From UJ101 sp965262705 (lineage in GTDB: Bacteria > Bacteroidota > Bacteroidia > Flavobacteriales > UJ101): 64,000 nt of DNA. The notes under the pieces are model-generated. The model did not search any database. It saw only the letters and a program-made list of their open reading frames with translations, and had not been told where the DNA came from. A program made the translations under genes and the position numbers. Each line of letters begins with the position of its first letter. The stretch's first letter is position 1. Location: assembly GCA_965262705.1 (NCBI GenBank), contig OZ253556.1, forward strand, positions 1,054,001 through 1,118,000, written 5' to 3'. Shown in pieces: positions 1 to 8,591 of the stretch.

Positions 1-1010
1 AATTTTTGAATCCATGATGTTTTGCTATTAAATATAAGACAATCTAATATAATTAAAGCTAATGCTATCCACCCAAAATATTGATAATACAACTTATAAT
101 CCGTGTAATCCGTTATCCCCTTGTTGGTTCTTTTATAATCCAAAAATGCCAATTGAATATCTTGCACTGTTTTTTTATCTACCTCGGCATGAATATAGGT
201 GCCATGGGCTTTTTGGGCAATTTGTTTTAATGCCTTTTCATTTAATTTTGTAATAACCGTTTGTCCTTTATACTTCTTAAATCCCATTTTAGTACTTCCC
301 TTTTTTAGTGGAACCGGACTGCCATTTTTTGTTCCGATACCCACGGTTACCACATTTACATGACGCTTTTCTGCATTCGCAATGGCTTGATCAATATCCT
401 TATCATGATCCTCTCCGTCCGAAAGAATAAGAATTGCTCGATCTCCTGAAGAATCTTCTTTAAATAATTCAGTAGAAAGATTAATGGCATTCCGGAGTGA
501 AGTCCCCTGAGAACTCATCATAGAAGTATTAACTCCTTCTAAAAGAATATTCAAACTTGTATAATCATCCGTCAGCGACATCATCCGATAGGCAGAGCCG
601 GCATAAACTACTAATCCGATTCGATCTCCGGCTAATTTACGGGTTAAGTCTTTAATAATCTCCTTTGATTTAATCAACCGGCTGGGCGCAACGTCTTCTG
701 CATCCATACTTTTTGAAACATCTAATGCTATTACGAGGTCAAATCCTTTTTGCTTTGCCTTCAACAAAGCACCCGGTTGTTTAGGGCCCATAATGGCTAA
801 TACCAAACAACTCAGTGCTATCAGCATTAATATAGCTTTTAGCCAGTATTTAAAAAAAGACTGATTATTTACTAACTCCCGGAACAAATGCGTATCGGCA
901 AAAGATTTCTGCGTACGATCTTTCCAACGGGCTACGATAAAGTAGCCGATTAGTAAGAGAATAATCCCCACAGCTAATCCTGCATATTTTAATTCGTCCC
1001 ATATCCACAT
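1..1010 (-). CDS. BatB-like VWA-domain membrane protein (partial, cut by the window edge)
   Basis: The frame is open from an ATG at 1010 down to base 1 with no stop, so the C-terminus lies outside the window. At least 336 residues are visible: an N-terminal membrane segment, a second one before the VWA domain, a MIDAS motif DVSKSM, the conserved stretch GDRIGLVVYAG, and a third hydrophobic segment close to the edge. This is the layout of Bat (Bacteroides aerotolerance) VWA proteins, which sit in the inner membrane with the VWA domain in the periplasm. It starts 2 nt after the stop of the upstream VWA gene, so the two are very probably cotranscribed and translationally linked. The exact role of Bat proteins is poorly known. 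Confidence 0.85.
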   Translation of the reverse strand, partial: MWIWDELKYAGLAVGIILLLIGYFIVARWKDRTQKSFADTHLFRELVNNQSFFKYWLKAILMLIALSCLVLAIMGPKQPGALLKAKQKGFDLVIALDVSKSMDAEDVAPSRLIKSKEIIKDLTRKLAGDRIGLVVYAGSAYRMMSLTDDYTSLNILLEGVNTSMMSSQGTSLRNAINLSTELFKEDSSGDRAILILSDGEDHDKDIDQAIANAEKRHVNVVTVGIGTKNGSPVPLKKGSTKMGFKKYKGQTVITKLNEKALKQIAQKAHGTYIHAEVDKKTVQDIQLAFLDYKRTNKGITDYTDYKLYYQYFGWIALALIILDCLIFNSKTSWIQK

Positions 1011-1012
1011 AA

Positions 1013-1993
1013 TTATATAAAACTTCTATACAAAGTTAATCTTAAAGTTAGTTCTATTACGATTAAAATAAAAGCAAAGAGTAAAAAAATTCTAAAAAAT
1101 TCTTGATATGTATAATATTTAACTGCTTTTATGTCAGATTTTTCTAATTGGTCAATTTCGCTATAAATATGCGCTAAATTCTCAGCACTCGTCGCTCTAA
1201 AGTAACGCCCTTTCGTTTTTAGTGCAATTTTTTTCAGTAAATTTTCATCCAATCCGTCAACTGGAGTTGATTGATTTTTCAACTGGTTGCTGCCAACCCC
1301 TATGGTATAGACCCTGATAGCGTTATCTGCAGCAATTTGTGCGGCAATCTCCGGGTCTAAGAATCCACTATTATTTACTCCGTCGGTTAGCAGAATAATA
1401 ATTTTACTTTTGGCTTTACTGTTCTTTAGATGATTAACCGCTGTTCCTAAACCATTTCCAATAGCAGTCCCTGCTTCTAATTCTTTTGTATTCAAATTAC
1501 GTATCATTCTTATTAAAATATCACGATCGGTAGTCAGCGGGACTTTAGTAAACGCTTCTCCTGCATAAGCAACCAAGCCAATTCTATCAAGTTTTCGTTC
1601 ACGTGCAAAATGTATGGCAATCTTTTTTAGCGCTTGTAGTCTGCTGGGAATCAAATCTTTTTCATCCATACTGCCAGAAATATCTACTGCCATCATAATA
1701 TCAACCCCTTTATTAAAATTTACCTGACGTACTTCATTCGCTATCCTCGGGCGAGCTAAAGCAATAATAAGAAAAAAAAGTGCCAATAAACGCAATAGAA
1801 CTAAAACGGGTTTTAGTTTTTCGATCCAGTTTCGGTGGGTAAAAATTGCTTCTACTGAAGGCATGTTGAGTTTTGCCTCGTCCTCTTTTCTATAATAAAA
1901 GAACCAAAGAACTAATGCTGGAATTAAAAATAAAAACAATAACATCACTGGTGATGCGAAAGTTATATCTTCTATGTTTTTTAAGCCCTTCAT
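1013..1993 (-). CDS. BatA-like VWA-domain membrane protein
   Basis: A 326-residue protein with hydrophobic segments at about 14-34, 63-81 and 298-320 around a von Willebrand A domain. The MIDAS motif DISGS is at residues 104-108, followed by DRIGLVAYAG and a later LLTDGVNNSG. Length and topology fit BatA of the Bacteroidota aerotolerance operon. Its ATG overlaps the end of the upstream BatD-like gene by 4 nt, and its stop is 2 nt from the next VWA gene, so it lies inside one operon running moxR, DUF58, BatD-like, batA, batB. It is paralogous to the partial neighbour. Metal-dependent ligand binding is inferred from the intact MIDAS residues; the ligand is unknown. Confidence 0.88.
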   Translation of the reverse strand: MKGLKNIEDITFASPVMLLFLFLIPALVLWFFYYRKEDEAKLNMPSVEAIFTHRNWIEKLKPVLVLLRLLALFFLIIALARPRIANEVRQVNFNKGVDIMMAVDISGSMDEKDLIPSRLQALKKIAIHFARERKLDRIGLVAYAGEAFTKVPLTTDRDILIRMIRNLNTKELEAGTAIGNGLGTAVNHLKNSKAKSKIIILLTDGVNNSGFLDPEIAAQIAADNAIRVYTIGVGSNQLKNQSTPVDGLDENLLKKIALKTKGRYFRATSAENLAHIYSEIDQLEKSDIKAVKYYTYQEFFRIFLLFAFILIVIELTLRLTLYRSFI

Positions 1994-3414
1994 TTTAATT
2001 TTTTTCCTCCCAATTTATTCAACCCTTGTCGATTTTTTTCAGCCGCTACCATTCTTTTTTCCATAAAAAGATACCATTCTACCGCTTCAGAATTATACTT
2101 TTTGTCTTTATACGTTTGCTCTGCTTCGGCTGGAAGCTCTTTTTTAAAACGCCTAATGGCACGAATAAAGCTATTTAGAAACTGTTCTCTAGCCTTTTTT
2201 TCTACGCGTTCGGTGTCCATTAAAATATAAATGCCTTTTTCTTTAGATAAACTAAGTAGAAATGTGCCGATTATGCTGCTTTTCAGAGCTAAGAATTGCT
2301 TAGATTCAGGTAAGAAAACATCTTTTTGTTCTTTATTTAAGCCTTTTTCAAGATAAATTTTGCCTAATAAATAAGGATGATAATCCCAAAGTTGAAGATA
2401 AAATTCACTCCAAACTTTTTTGGAAACAGAGTTTGTAAAGAGGTCATCCTCGGCAGTTTTCCACCAAATCGCAAAATCTCCCTTTGGCAACTTATCCTGA
2501 ATCTCTCCAAGACATTCAAAATAGGGGGTATTTTCATCCATTTTTTCCTCTACTGAATGAATCAAGGCTACTGAATCCTCCATATAATTCAGATGTTTGG
2601 ATTCACCGGGAGATGACTTGGCAAATTTGACCATATCAGATTCATAGAGTAAAGTTTTGAGTTTTTGATGCTCTTCTTTTTCCAATTTCGGATTCATTTT
2701 TTCTAATATTTCGTCTGAAGTGGATTCCAAGGCATCAATTTTTAATTTCTTCTCAAAATAAACCCTCAGTGCATTCGTAAGTTCTGAGTAGTAGGCTTTC
2801 GTACTTTTTTCCCATAGTTTTTGCTGTTTCAGCTTAGACAAAGCGTGCAAGGCTTCTTCTGCGGGTAATATTTTACGGTTTCTTTTTTTTGCGTATTTTT
2901 TATTTTTTATCCATGGATAAATTATAAAGGCAAGAACGATTAGTAACAGACCAGCCGCCGCACCTATAATCACCCAGCGATACTTATTAAAATAATCGTT
3001 AAAGGCCCACTCAACTGCCTTGATAGGTTTTATATCATGAAGAGGTTCTTTTAAATCATCCACCTTAATTCTTGAAACATGAATATTCTTTGTAGATGAT
3101 TTCAATATTTGAGTTCCCCTTTTGAAGGGATAAGAAGGAATGACGTAATTTCCAGAATCAAAAGCAATTAGTTTTAACTGAAGTTGAATCTTTTCAGAAA
3201 TAGTATCCCGCTGTATCCCTACGATTTCTAAATTTCGGTCAATAACATCATTTTTTTTTAACTTCGGAAAAGTCCAGCGGGATGATTTTGAAACTTCGTA
3301 AATCAATATAAAAGGTTTGCCGACTTCTTGTTTATCAGAGTTAACGACAGGATCAATCTGTGCCAAAAGCCTAAAAGACAATAATGTACCTATATAACAT
3401 AAAAAAAGTCTCAT
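1990..3414 (-). CDS. BatD-like / DUF4381-like membrane protein with extra C-terminal region
   Basis: 474 residues. Residues 1-19 look like a Sec signal peptide, then a beta-rich periplasmic part of about 120 residues, one membrane segment at 147-168 followed by a basic stretch, and a cytoplasmic helical part with the pattern YYSELTNALRVYFEKK seen in the hypothetical gene normally found between DUF58 and batA. The last ~170 residues, after about residue 300, are not part of that pattern and I do not recognise them; they are charged and helical with several Trp. The gene overlaps both neighbours by 4 nt, which supports operon membership and translational coupling. Family assignment is moderate; the tail could be a fused domain. 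Confidence 0.7.
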   Translation of the reverse strand: MRLFLCYIGTLLSFRLLAQIDPVVNSDKQEVGKPFILIYEVSKSSRWTFPKLKKNDVIDRNLEIVGIQRDTISEKIQLQLKLIAFDSGNYVIPSYPFKRGTQILKSSTKNIHVSRIKVDDLKEPLHDIKPIKAVEWAFNDYFNKYRWVIIGAAAGLLLIVLAFIIYPWIKNKKYAKKRNRKILPAEEALHALSKLKQQKLWEKSTKAYYSELTNALRVYFEKKLKIDALESTSDEILEKMNPKLEKEEHQKLKTLLYESDMVKFAKSSPGESKHLNYMEDSVALIHSVEEKMDENTPYFECLGEIQDKLPKGDFAIWWKTAEDDLFTNSVSKKVWSEFYLQLWDYHPYLLGKIYLEKGLNKEQKDVFLPESKQFLALKSSIIGTFLLSLSKEKGIYILMDTERVEKKAREQFLNSFIRAIRRFKKELPAEAEQTYKDKKYNSEAVEWYLFMEKRMVAAEKNRQGLNKLGGKKLK

Positions 3415-4283
3415 CTATCCGCTCCGCTTTTAAAATAACTGATTAACTTTTTCACATAATCTTTTCCTGAATGTAGATGAATTGCGCCAGCACCACTTTG
3501 GGTAAAACTATTTAAAAAGTACGCTTGTTGTTTTTGGTAATATTTTGCATATTGCATCTTTAATTTTTTAGAGGAAGTATTTATAAGGCGAATTTGCCCA
3601 GTTTCCATATCCTTCATATAAACGACCCCAAGATTAGGCAACTGCTGCTCTTTTTCATCAAAAACACGAATGCCGGTTACTTCGTGCTTTCGTGCTACTA
3701 TATCAAGCGTTTTTTTATAATGTGTATCCGTAAAATCAGAAAGAGCAAACAAAATGGCATGACGCTTCAAAACCTTACCAATGAATTCAAAAGCAGTTGT
3801 AAGGTTTGTTTGAGTATTTAAAGGGTTAAACTCAACTAACTCTCTAATCATTCTTAAAACATGCGAGCGTCCTTTTTTAGGCGGAATGAAAGATTCTATT
3901 CTATCGCTAAAAAGCATTAATCCTACTTTATCATTGTTTTGAATAGCAGAGAAAGCCAATGTAGCGGCTATTTCGGTAATGGTTTCCCGCTTAGATTTTT
4001 TTCTTGTGCCAAAAAAAACTGACCTGCTAACGTCAACCATTAGCATCAAAGTTAATTCTCGTTCTTCCTCAAAAACTTTTACGTAAGGCTCATGAAACTG
4101 AGCGGTCTTATTCCAGTCAATGGTGCGAACATCATCTCCGTATTGGTAAGGGCGAACTTCAGAAAACATCATCCCTCTGCCTTTAAAAGCTGAGTGATAC
4201 TCCCCCGAGAAAATATGATTGCTTAATCTTCGGGTTTTGATTTCAAGTTTGCGTACTTTTTTTATAATTTCTTTGGTCTCCAA
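3411..4283 (-). CDS. DUF58 domain-containing protein
   Basis: 290 residues, no signal peptide or membrane segment. The N-terminal half carries the DUF58 hallmark FSEVRPYQYGDDVRTIDWN (about residues 40-59), and a VWA-like fold follows with a degenerate MIDAS (DVSRSV). DUF58 proteins are cytoplasmic partners of MoxR-type AAA+ ATPases, and this gene lies directly downstream of one. The start chosen is the ATG 38 nt after the moxR stop. The stop overlaps the next gene by 4 nt. Function at the molecular level is unknown; the pairing with MoxR and Bat proteins suggests a role in folding or activating a cell-envelope complex, which is inference. Confidence 0.9.
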   Translation of the reverse strand: METKEIIKKVRKLEIKTRRLSNHIFSGEYHSAFKGRGMMFSEVRPYQYGDDVRTIDWNKTAQFHEPYVKVFEEERELTLMLMVDVSRSVFFGTRKKSKRETITEIAATLAFSAIQNNDKVGLMLFSDRIESFIPPKKGRSHVLRMIRELVEFNPLNTQTNLTTAFEFIGKVLKRHAILFALSDFTDTHYKKTLDIVARKHEVTGIRVFDEKEQQLPNLGVVYMKDMETGQIRLINTSSKKLKMQYAKYYQKQQAYFLNSFTQSGAGAIHLHSGKDYVKKLISYFKSGADR

Positions 4284-4321
4284 AACGTATTAAAGAAATA
4301 ATTTATTTATCATTCAAAAGT

Positions 4322-5323
4322 TTAAGGGACTTCAACCGCGTTTATAACCTGGTCAATGATATCGTCTGGGGTTACATTTTCTGCTTCGCCCTCGTAGGTA
4401 ACGCCTATTCTATGCCGCAAGACTTCATGAACCACTGCTCGGATATCTTCGGGTATAACAAACGCTCTTTTCATCAAAAAAGCGTAAACTTTAGCTGCCG
4501 TAGCCAGATTAATGCTCCCCCGGGGTGAAGACCCAAAAGAGATGACCGTCTTTAATTTTTCTAATTTGTATTTCTCCGGAAAACGTGTAGCGAAAATAAT
4601 ATCAAGGATATACTGCTCTATTTTTTCATCCATGTAGATCTTCTTTACAGTTTCTCTGGCTTGAATGATTTCTTCTAATGAGATTATCTGGGATATTTCT
4701 CCAGGACCTTTGGAGAGTTTCATCCGCATAATCTTTCGCTCATCTTCCCATTTCGGATAGGTGATTACACATTTTAACATAAAACGATCCATTTGTGCTT
4801 CTGGTAAAGGATACGTTCCTTCTTGTTCTAAAGGATTTTGAGTTGCCAGCACTAAGAAAGGATCTTGTAGTTGAAAACTTTTTTCGCCTATTGTAATTTG
4901 ACGCTCTTGCATAGCTTCAAGCAGTGCTGACTGGACTTTTGCCGGTGCACGGTTAATCTCATCTGCTAAGATGAAATGAGCAAAAACCGGTCCTTTTTTT
5001 ACCGAAAATTCATTTTCTTTGATATTATAAATTGTTGTCCCGATTACATCGGCAGGAAGTAAGTCTGGCGTAAACTGAATTCTTGAAAAACTTCCAGCTA
5101 ATGCTTTAGAAAGGGTATTAATTGACAGCGTTTTAGCTAATCCGGGAGCGCCTTCTAACAAAATATGCCCGTCTCCGAGAAGACCTATCATAAGGCATTG
5201 TATCATATAATCCTGCCCAATTATTGTCTTGTTGATCTCTTGCATCAGTCGATCTATTGACTGACTTTCCTCTTTTATTTTTTTGCTTAGTGCAGAAATA
5301 TCTATATCTTGAATAGCATTCAT
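4322..5323 (-). CDS. MoxR-family AAA+ ATPase
   Basis: AAA_3 type ATPase with Walker A GAPGLAKT, Walker B FILADEINRAP, sensor motif ATQNPLEQEGTYPLPEAQ and a C-terminal lid. I place the start at the internal ATG at 5323 (MNAIQDIDIS), because the ten residues gained from an upstream ATG at 5353 are not typical of the family; the longer form cannot be excluded. First gene of the Bat operon. MoxR ATPases act as chaperones for partner proteins that carry VWA domains, and the three VWA or VWA-like genes downstream fit that. No promoter could be fixed with certainty upstream, where a Family 1 repeat ends about 100 bp away. Confidence 0.92.
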   Translation of the reverse strand: MNAIQDIDISALSKKIKEESQSIDRLMQEINKTIIGQDYMIQCLMIGLLGDGHILLEGAPGLAKTLSINTLSKALAGSFSRIQFTPDLLPADVIGTTIYNIKENEFSVKKGPVFAHFILADEINRAPAKVQSALLEAMQERQITIGEKSFQLQDPFLVLATQNPLEQEGTYPLPEAQMDRFMLKCVITYPKWEDERKIMRMKLSKGPGEISQIISLEEIIQARETVKKIYMDEKIEQYILDIIFATRFPEKYKLEKLKTVISFGSSPRGSINLATAAKVYAFLMKRAFVIPEDIRAVVHEVLRHRIGVTYEGEAENVTPDDIIDQVINAVEVP

Positions 5324-5422
5324 ACTAAAATGAAATTGTACTAATAAACGCAAAGTTACAATTTTTTATATATAAAATTCGCTTGAGATCTTTGGCTTGC
5401 GCTGACTTGCATTTGATAGAGT

Positions 5423-5610
5423 GAGACCGTTGCAAAAAGCAATCTAACAAAAAAATGCTTGTATTGAGCCTGTCGAAATGTAACGCCCGATAAAAATTAA
5501 ACCCCGGAGCAAACTAATGGGTGTGGAGGATTTTAATTTTTTGAGAAGGAAGCAGTTTGAAGTTAGATGCTTTCTTTTTCATGCTTTTTTATGTGTTCTG
5601 CAACGGTCTC
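5423..5610 (-). mobile_element. Family 1 TIR element, full copy (188 bp)
   Basis: Begins GAGACCGTTGCA and ends TGCAACGGTCTC, a perfect 12-bp terminal inverted repeat. It is flanked by the direct repeat AGAGT on both sides (5418-5422 and 5611-5615), a probable 5-bp target site duplication. It shares its interior (AACGCCCGATAAAAATTAAA, GGGTGTGGAGGA) with the other copies. It encodes no transposase. Confidence 0.85.
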
Positions 5611-5648
5611 AGAGTGCTTTGCGCAAAGATCTCTGAGAGTACGTCTAT

Positions 5649-5685
5649 AGGCTTTTTTTGTTAGCGTGCTTTTTGCAGCGGTCTC
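5649..5685 (+). repeat. Family 1 right-end fragment
   Basis: Contains TTTTTTGTTAGCGTGC followed by TTTTTGCAGCGGTCTC, the right end of Family 1, without a left end. It lies directly next to the stop codon of the broken TonB receptor. Confidence 0.6.
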
Positions 5686-5691
5686 AATTTT

Positions 5692-6908
5692 CTAAAACGA
5701 GAATTTTACAACTCCTTTTAAGAAGAAAGGTGTGCCAGGTGTAAAATGTATTTCTTCTACCGGTTGAACTTCATTTTTTAGCCTGGACTCTGTGGCAAAC
5801 TGTGTTTCGTTCCATTCGGTTTCAAATAAATTTTGAATTTGAATACCAAAATCTAAACGATGCCACTGATAATTAATATTGAAATCGACAACGGTATAAC
5901 CTTTGGCTGTAATAGAATTGTCCTCATTGGCAGGACGATTCTTGACATGCCTTAAATTGATGCCGCCGTAAAAACCAGATAAATACCGAACATTCAATCC
6001 ACTAACGAGTGTAAAATCGGACGCAAGCGGAATGTAATTTTGTCCTTTTGGTTCATCAATAGATCGAGCGTGTGTATAAGTCGTATCTAAATTCCCAAAC
6101 AGCCATTTGAATGGTTGATAGCGTAAACTTAACTCAACGCCCTGTCGACGCGTTTTCCACTTGTTTCAACAATACCGTCGTCACCAACATACACAAATTC
6201 TTGTTGCAAATACAAATACTAGTAAGCGGTGTTTAAAAACAATTTTTCAAATGGTTTCCAGGCAAAACCGGTATCAAATCCGTAAGGAGCCGGTAATATT
6301 TTTTTGTCGTTTTGAGCAATAACAACTCGTGTGTCGTTAGAGTGGAAGCCTTTGCCGGTTTTGATATAGAACTGTAAATTTTGCGAATAGTTGTAAAAAA
6401 TATTCAATTTTGGACTCGCAATAGCTTTTGTTTCAACCTGCGTTTTGTAATAGGGTTGTAATTTATCATTATATTCAAAGCTAAAATAATCTACCCGAAC
6501 AGCCGGATTTATTGTCCATTTGTCAAAGTCAAAAGTTGTGTTGACATAACCGCCAAAATTAGTTTCGTTGATATCGCCTAATTGCAACGTTTTCACAGTT
6601 TCTTTTCGGTTAACTGTGTGTGAGAGTTCATTGTTTCTGCTTTGGTCGTATCGCAAATTAATTCCGGCGTTTAAAGTAGCTTTTGCATTTTCTATAGAAA
6701 ATGATTTTTTGTATTCGCTATGTAATCCATAAATGGATCTGTTTTCTTTTTGCTTAATTTGGTCGCCATTAATCGGGTCTTTTAAGAAAAATGTAAAATT
6801 TGAATACAATTCGAAATCATATTTACTTAAAAACAGTTGATTTTTGATAGAAGTATTTTCATCTATAAATTTGTCATATTTAACAATAAGGTTGGTTCGG
6901 CTGGTATT
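5692..6908 (-). pseudogene. TonB-dependent receptor, 5'-truncated and broken
   Basis: On the minus strand the frame reads as the beta-barrel half of a TonB-dependent outer-membrane receptor: alternating aromatic strands, a TonB-receptor style penultimate block (DFNINYQWHRLDFGIQIQNL) and a terminal Phe. It is broken in three ways. The 5' part with signal peptide and plug is missing, ending near 6908 where a transposase remnant begins. An in-frame TAG lies near 6220, probably TGG to TAG after the sequence LFLNTAY. A one-base frameshift near 6150 separates the frame GKRVDR from GVELSLRYQPFK. Two open stretches remain (5692-5997 and 6219-6809), which may be miscalled as genes. The substrate is unknown. 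Confidence 0.8.
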
Positions 6909-6910
6909 AC

Positions 6911-7490
6911 TGCCTTATAAGGTTACAGAGGAGAGCGGAGAGCAAAAAGAGGCGTGCGTAAAAAAAGAGGATAAGGCTAGTGTAGATAAACAAGCCGCCT
7001 GGTTAAAAAAGCGAGCTAAGTATTATTATGGGTATAAAAAGCATTATGTTCCCGATGAAGAAGGTCTGGTACTTGGGGGATTAACCACGAAAGCAAGTGT
7101 AAACGAGGGGAGTAATTTGCAGGAGGTTTTGCAGGCAGCAGACTTACCGGAGGGTATTCCCTTAAAAGGGGATAAGGGATATGAACCAGAGAAAAATGCG
7201 AGTTTGTTAAAGAGGAAAAAGCGAAAGAATCATATACTGAAGAAAGCGAAAAGAGGAAAGCCATTAACGGATTTTTGAGAAGAAGTTCAATAAACGAATA
7301 GGGGAAACAAGATTTAAAGAGGTTACTGAGTTTATCGAAGTATAGAACGGACATTCGGAAGTATAAAGCGATGGTTTTCAGGCGGGGTGGCAAGATATAG
7401 GGGGATAGCAAAGATGCATACGCAAAACCTAATGGAGGCGATAGGGTATAATTTATATCGAAGTCCGGGGCTACTTGCGTCTAATCGTTA
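6911..7490 (+). pseudogene. IS5-family transposase remnant (C-terminal part)
   Basis: The frame 6911-7278 contains DKQAAWLKKRAKYYYGYKKH, then DEEGLVLG and the second catalytic Asp region KGDKGYEPEKN, typical of IS5-group DDE transposases. After 7278 the reading continues in other frames (RGKPLT, then RYRGIAKMHTQNLMEAIGYN), showing frameshifts. Around 7321-7345 a REP-like sequence (GTTACTGAGTTTATCGAAGTA) interrupts what would be the RFK...RTFGSIK block and brings a TAG stop. The N-terminal half is missing and no intact IS end was found on the left. A complementary N-terminal fragment of the same transposase type lies at 38.99-39.25 kb. Confidence 0.72.
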
Positions 7491-7602
7491 AAAATAGAGG
7501 AAAACAAGAGGATAAAGGAGTATTGATAGTCAATAAATCCATGAAAAAACATTGAAAAACCTATCAAGAAGTGACTAGGTAAAATCAAAAACCGAATTTA
7601 AC

Positions 7603-7620
7603 CTTTTTGCAACGGTCTTA
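7603..7620 (+). repeat. Family 1 right terminus, fragment
   Basis: TTTTTGCAACGGTCTT between the IS5 remnant and the IS3 remnant. It could be the right end of the IS5-type element or a leftover of an independent Family 1 copy; the left end is absent. Confidence 0.5.
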
Positions 7621-7622
7621 TA

Positions 7623-8176
7623 TTGTGTGGAGTATTGCTTTTATGCAGGATAGTTTCTTACAGGGTAAAAGTTTTAGGACACTTAATATCATAGACGATT
7701 TTAATCGAGAAGGTCTTTGGATTACTGTCGATGTATCCATTGCCAGCACAAGAGTAACTTGAGAACTCAATAAACTCATTGAATACAGGGATAAGCCAGA
7801 GCGGATACGAGTAGATAATGGACTTGAGTTTACTAGTATTCACTTCCAAGATTGATTGGTGTGAACAAAATGATATTAAAATATGTTATATCTAGCCGGG
7901 GAAACCGGTTCAAAATAGTTTTATAGAACGATTTAATCGAAGCTATAGAGAAGAAATACGCAATGCCTATCAATTCTCTTGCTTAGAGCAAGTAAAAATA
8001 TTGACCGAACAATGGATAGAACATGACAACAATAAAAGACCTCATGAGGCACTAGGGGATCTGACACTTGTAGAATTTTTAGCCAAATATGGAAAAGCTA
8101 GCTTTTCCATATTTGAAAACATAAAAAATAATGAAATTTGTATAAATTAGAACGTAGCTAATTTAGGGGGCTTACA
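7623..8176 (+). pseudogene. IS3-family (IS150-like) OrfB transposase remnant
   Basis: Three DDE blocks of an IS3-type integrase domain are readable: NIIDDFNREGLW, then RVDNGLEFT, then in another frame PGKPVQNSFIERFNRSYREE, followed by KRPHEALGDLTLVEF. In-frame stops (TGA after SIASTRVT and after IHFQD, TAG before PGKP) and at least one frameshift make it inactive. OrfA and the left end are missing. The right side ends in GGGGGCTTACA at 8166-8176, which fits the CA-ending terminus usual for IS3 elements. The sequence directly after it is a coding remnant, so the element probably landed in a gene. Confidence 0.75.
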
Positions 8177-8178
8177 AT

Positions 8179-8511
8179 AATATATTATCCTGTTTAGGAT
8201 ATGAATTTGAATATTTTAGTAAAGAACAATTTTATCGTATTGCTCCCAAGTTAAAAGAGTATGAATTTATTCTACAGTTAGTTTTAAAGGATGGAATAGT
8301 TAAGCCTATTATCAATATTAAGAAGGGCAATAATTACTATTTTCCTGATGGTCGATTTGATTTTATTCCTAAAAAAATGGGTGTTGAGTTTGATCGAAAA
8401 AAGTATAACCTGCCAAAGGACACTTCTGAGAGGGAATTAGAAGAGATATTAAAGGAACTTTTTTTAATTTACGGGGATATTAGGAAAGAATTAATTAAAC
8501 CCCAATCTTGA
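8179..8511 (+). pseudogene. 3' remnant of an unrecognised gene next to the IS3 end
   Basis: An open frame of 110 codons runs from the IS3 boundary to TGA at 8509-8511 with no start codon at its beginning. The peptide is charged, with a FPDGRFDFIPKKMGVEFDRKKYN stretch (shown only as part of the frame) and a C-terminal helix rich in Glu and Leu. I do not recognise the family. The lack of internal stops suggests that the loss of its 5' end is recent. A Family 1 right-end fragment follows at 8550-8584. Confidence 0.45.
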
Positions 8512-8549
8512 TAGCTTTGACTTGTGCTGACTTTAGATCTGTTGATTTG

Positions 8550-8584
8550 CATTTTTTTGCTAAAGTGCTTTTTGCAACGGTCTC
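8550..8584 (+). repeat. Family 1 right-end fragment
   Basis: TTTTTTTGCTAAAGTGC followed by TTTTTGCAACGGTCTC. It lies between the truncated gene and the stop of the M23 peptidase. A GCTGACTT piece of the long-TIR variant is just upstream (8527-8534). Confidence 0.6.
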
Positions 8585-8591
8585 AGAATGT

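Noticed and set aside
7016..7411. 131-residue minus-strand frame
   Set aside because: Antisense to the IS5 transposase remnant, which has clear transposase motifs.
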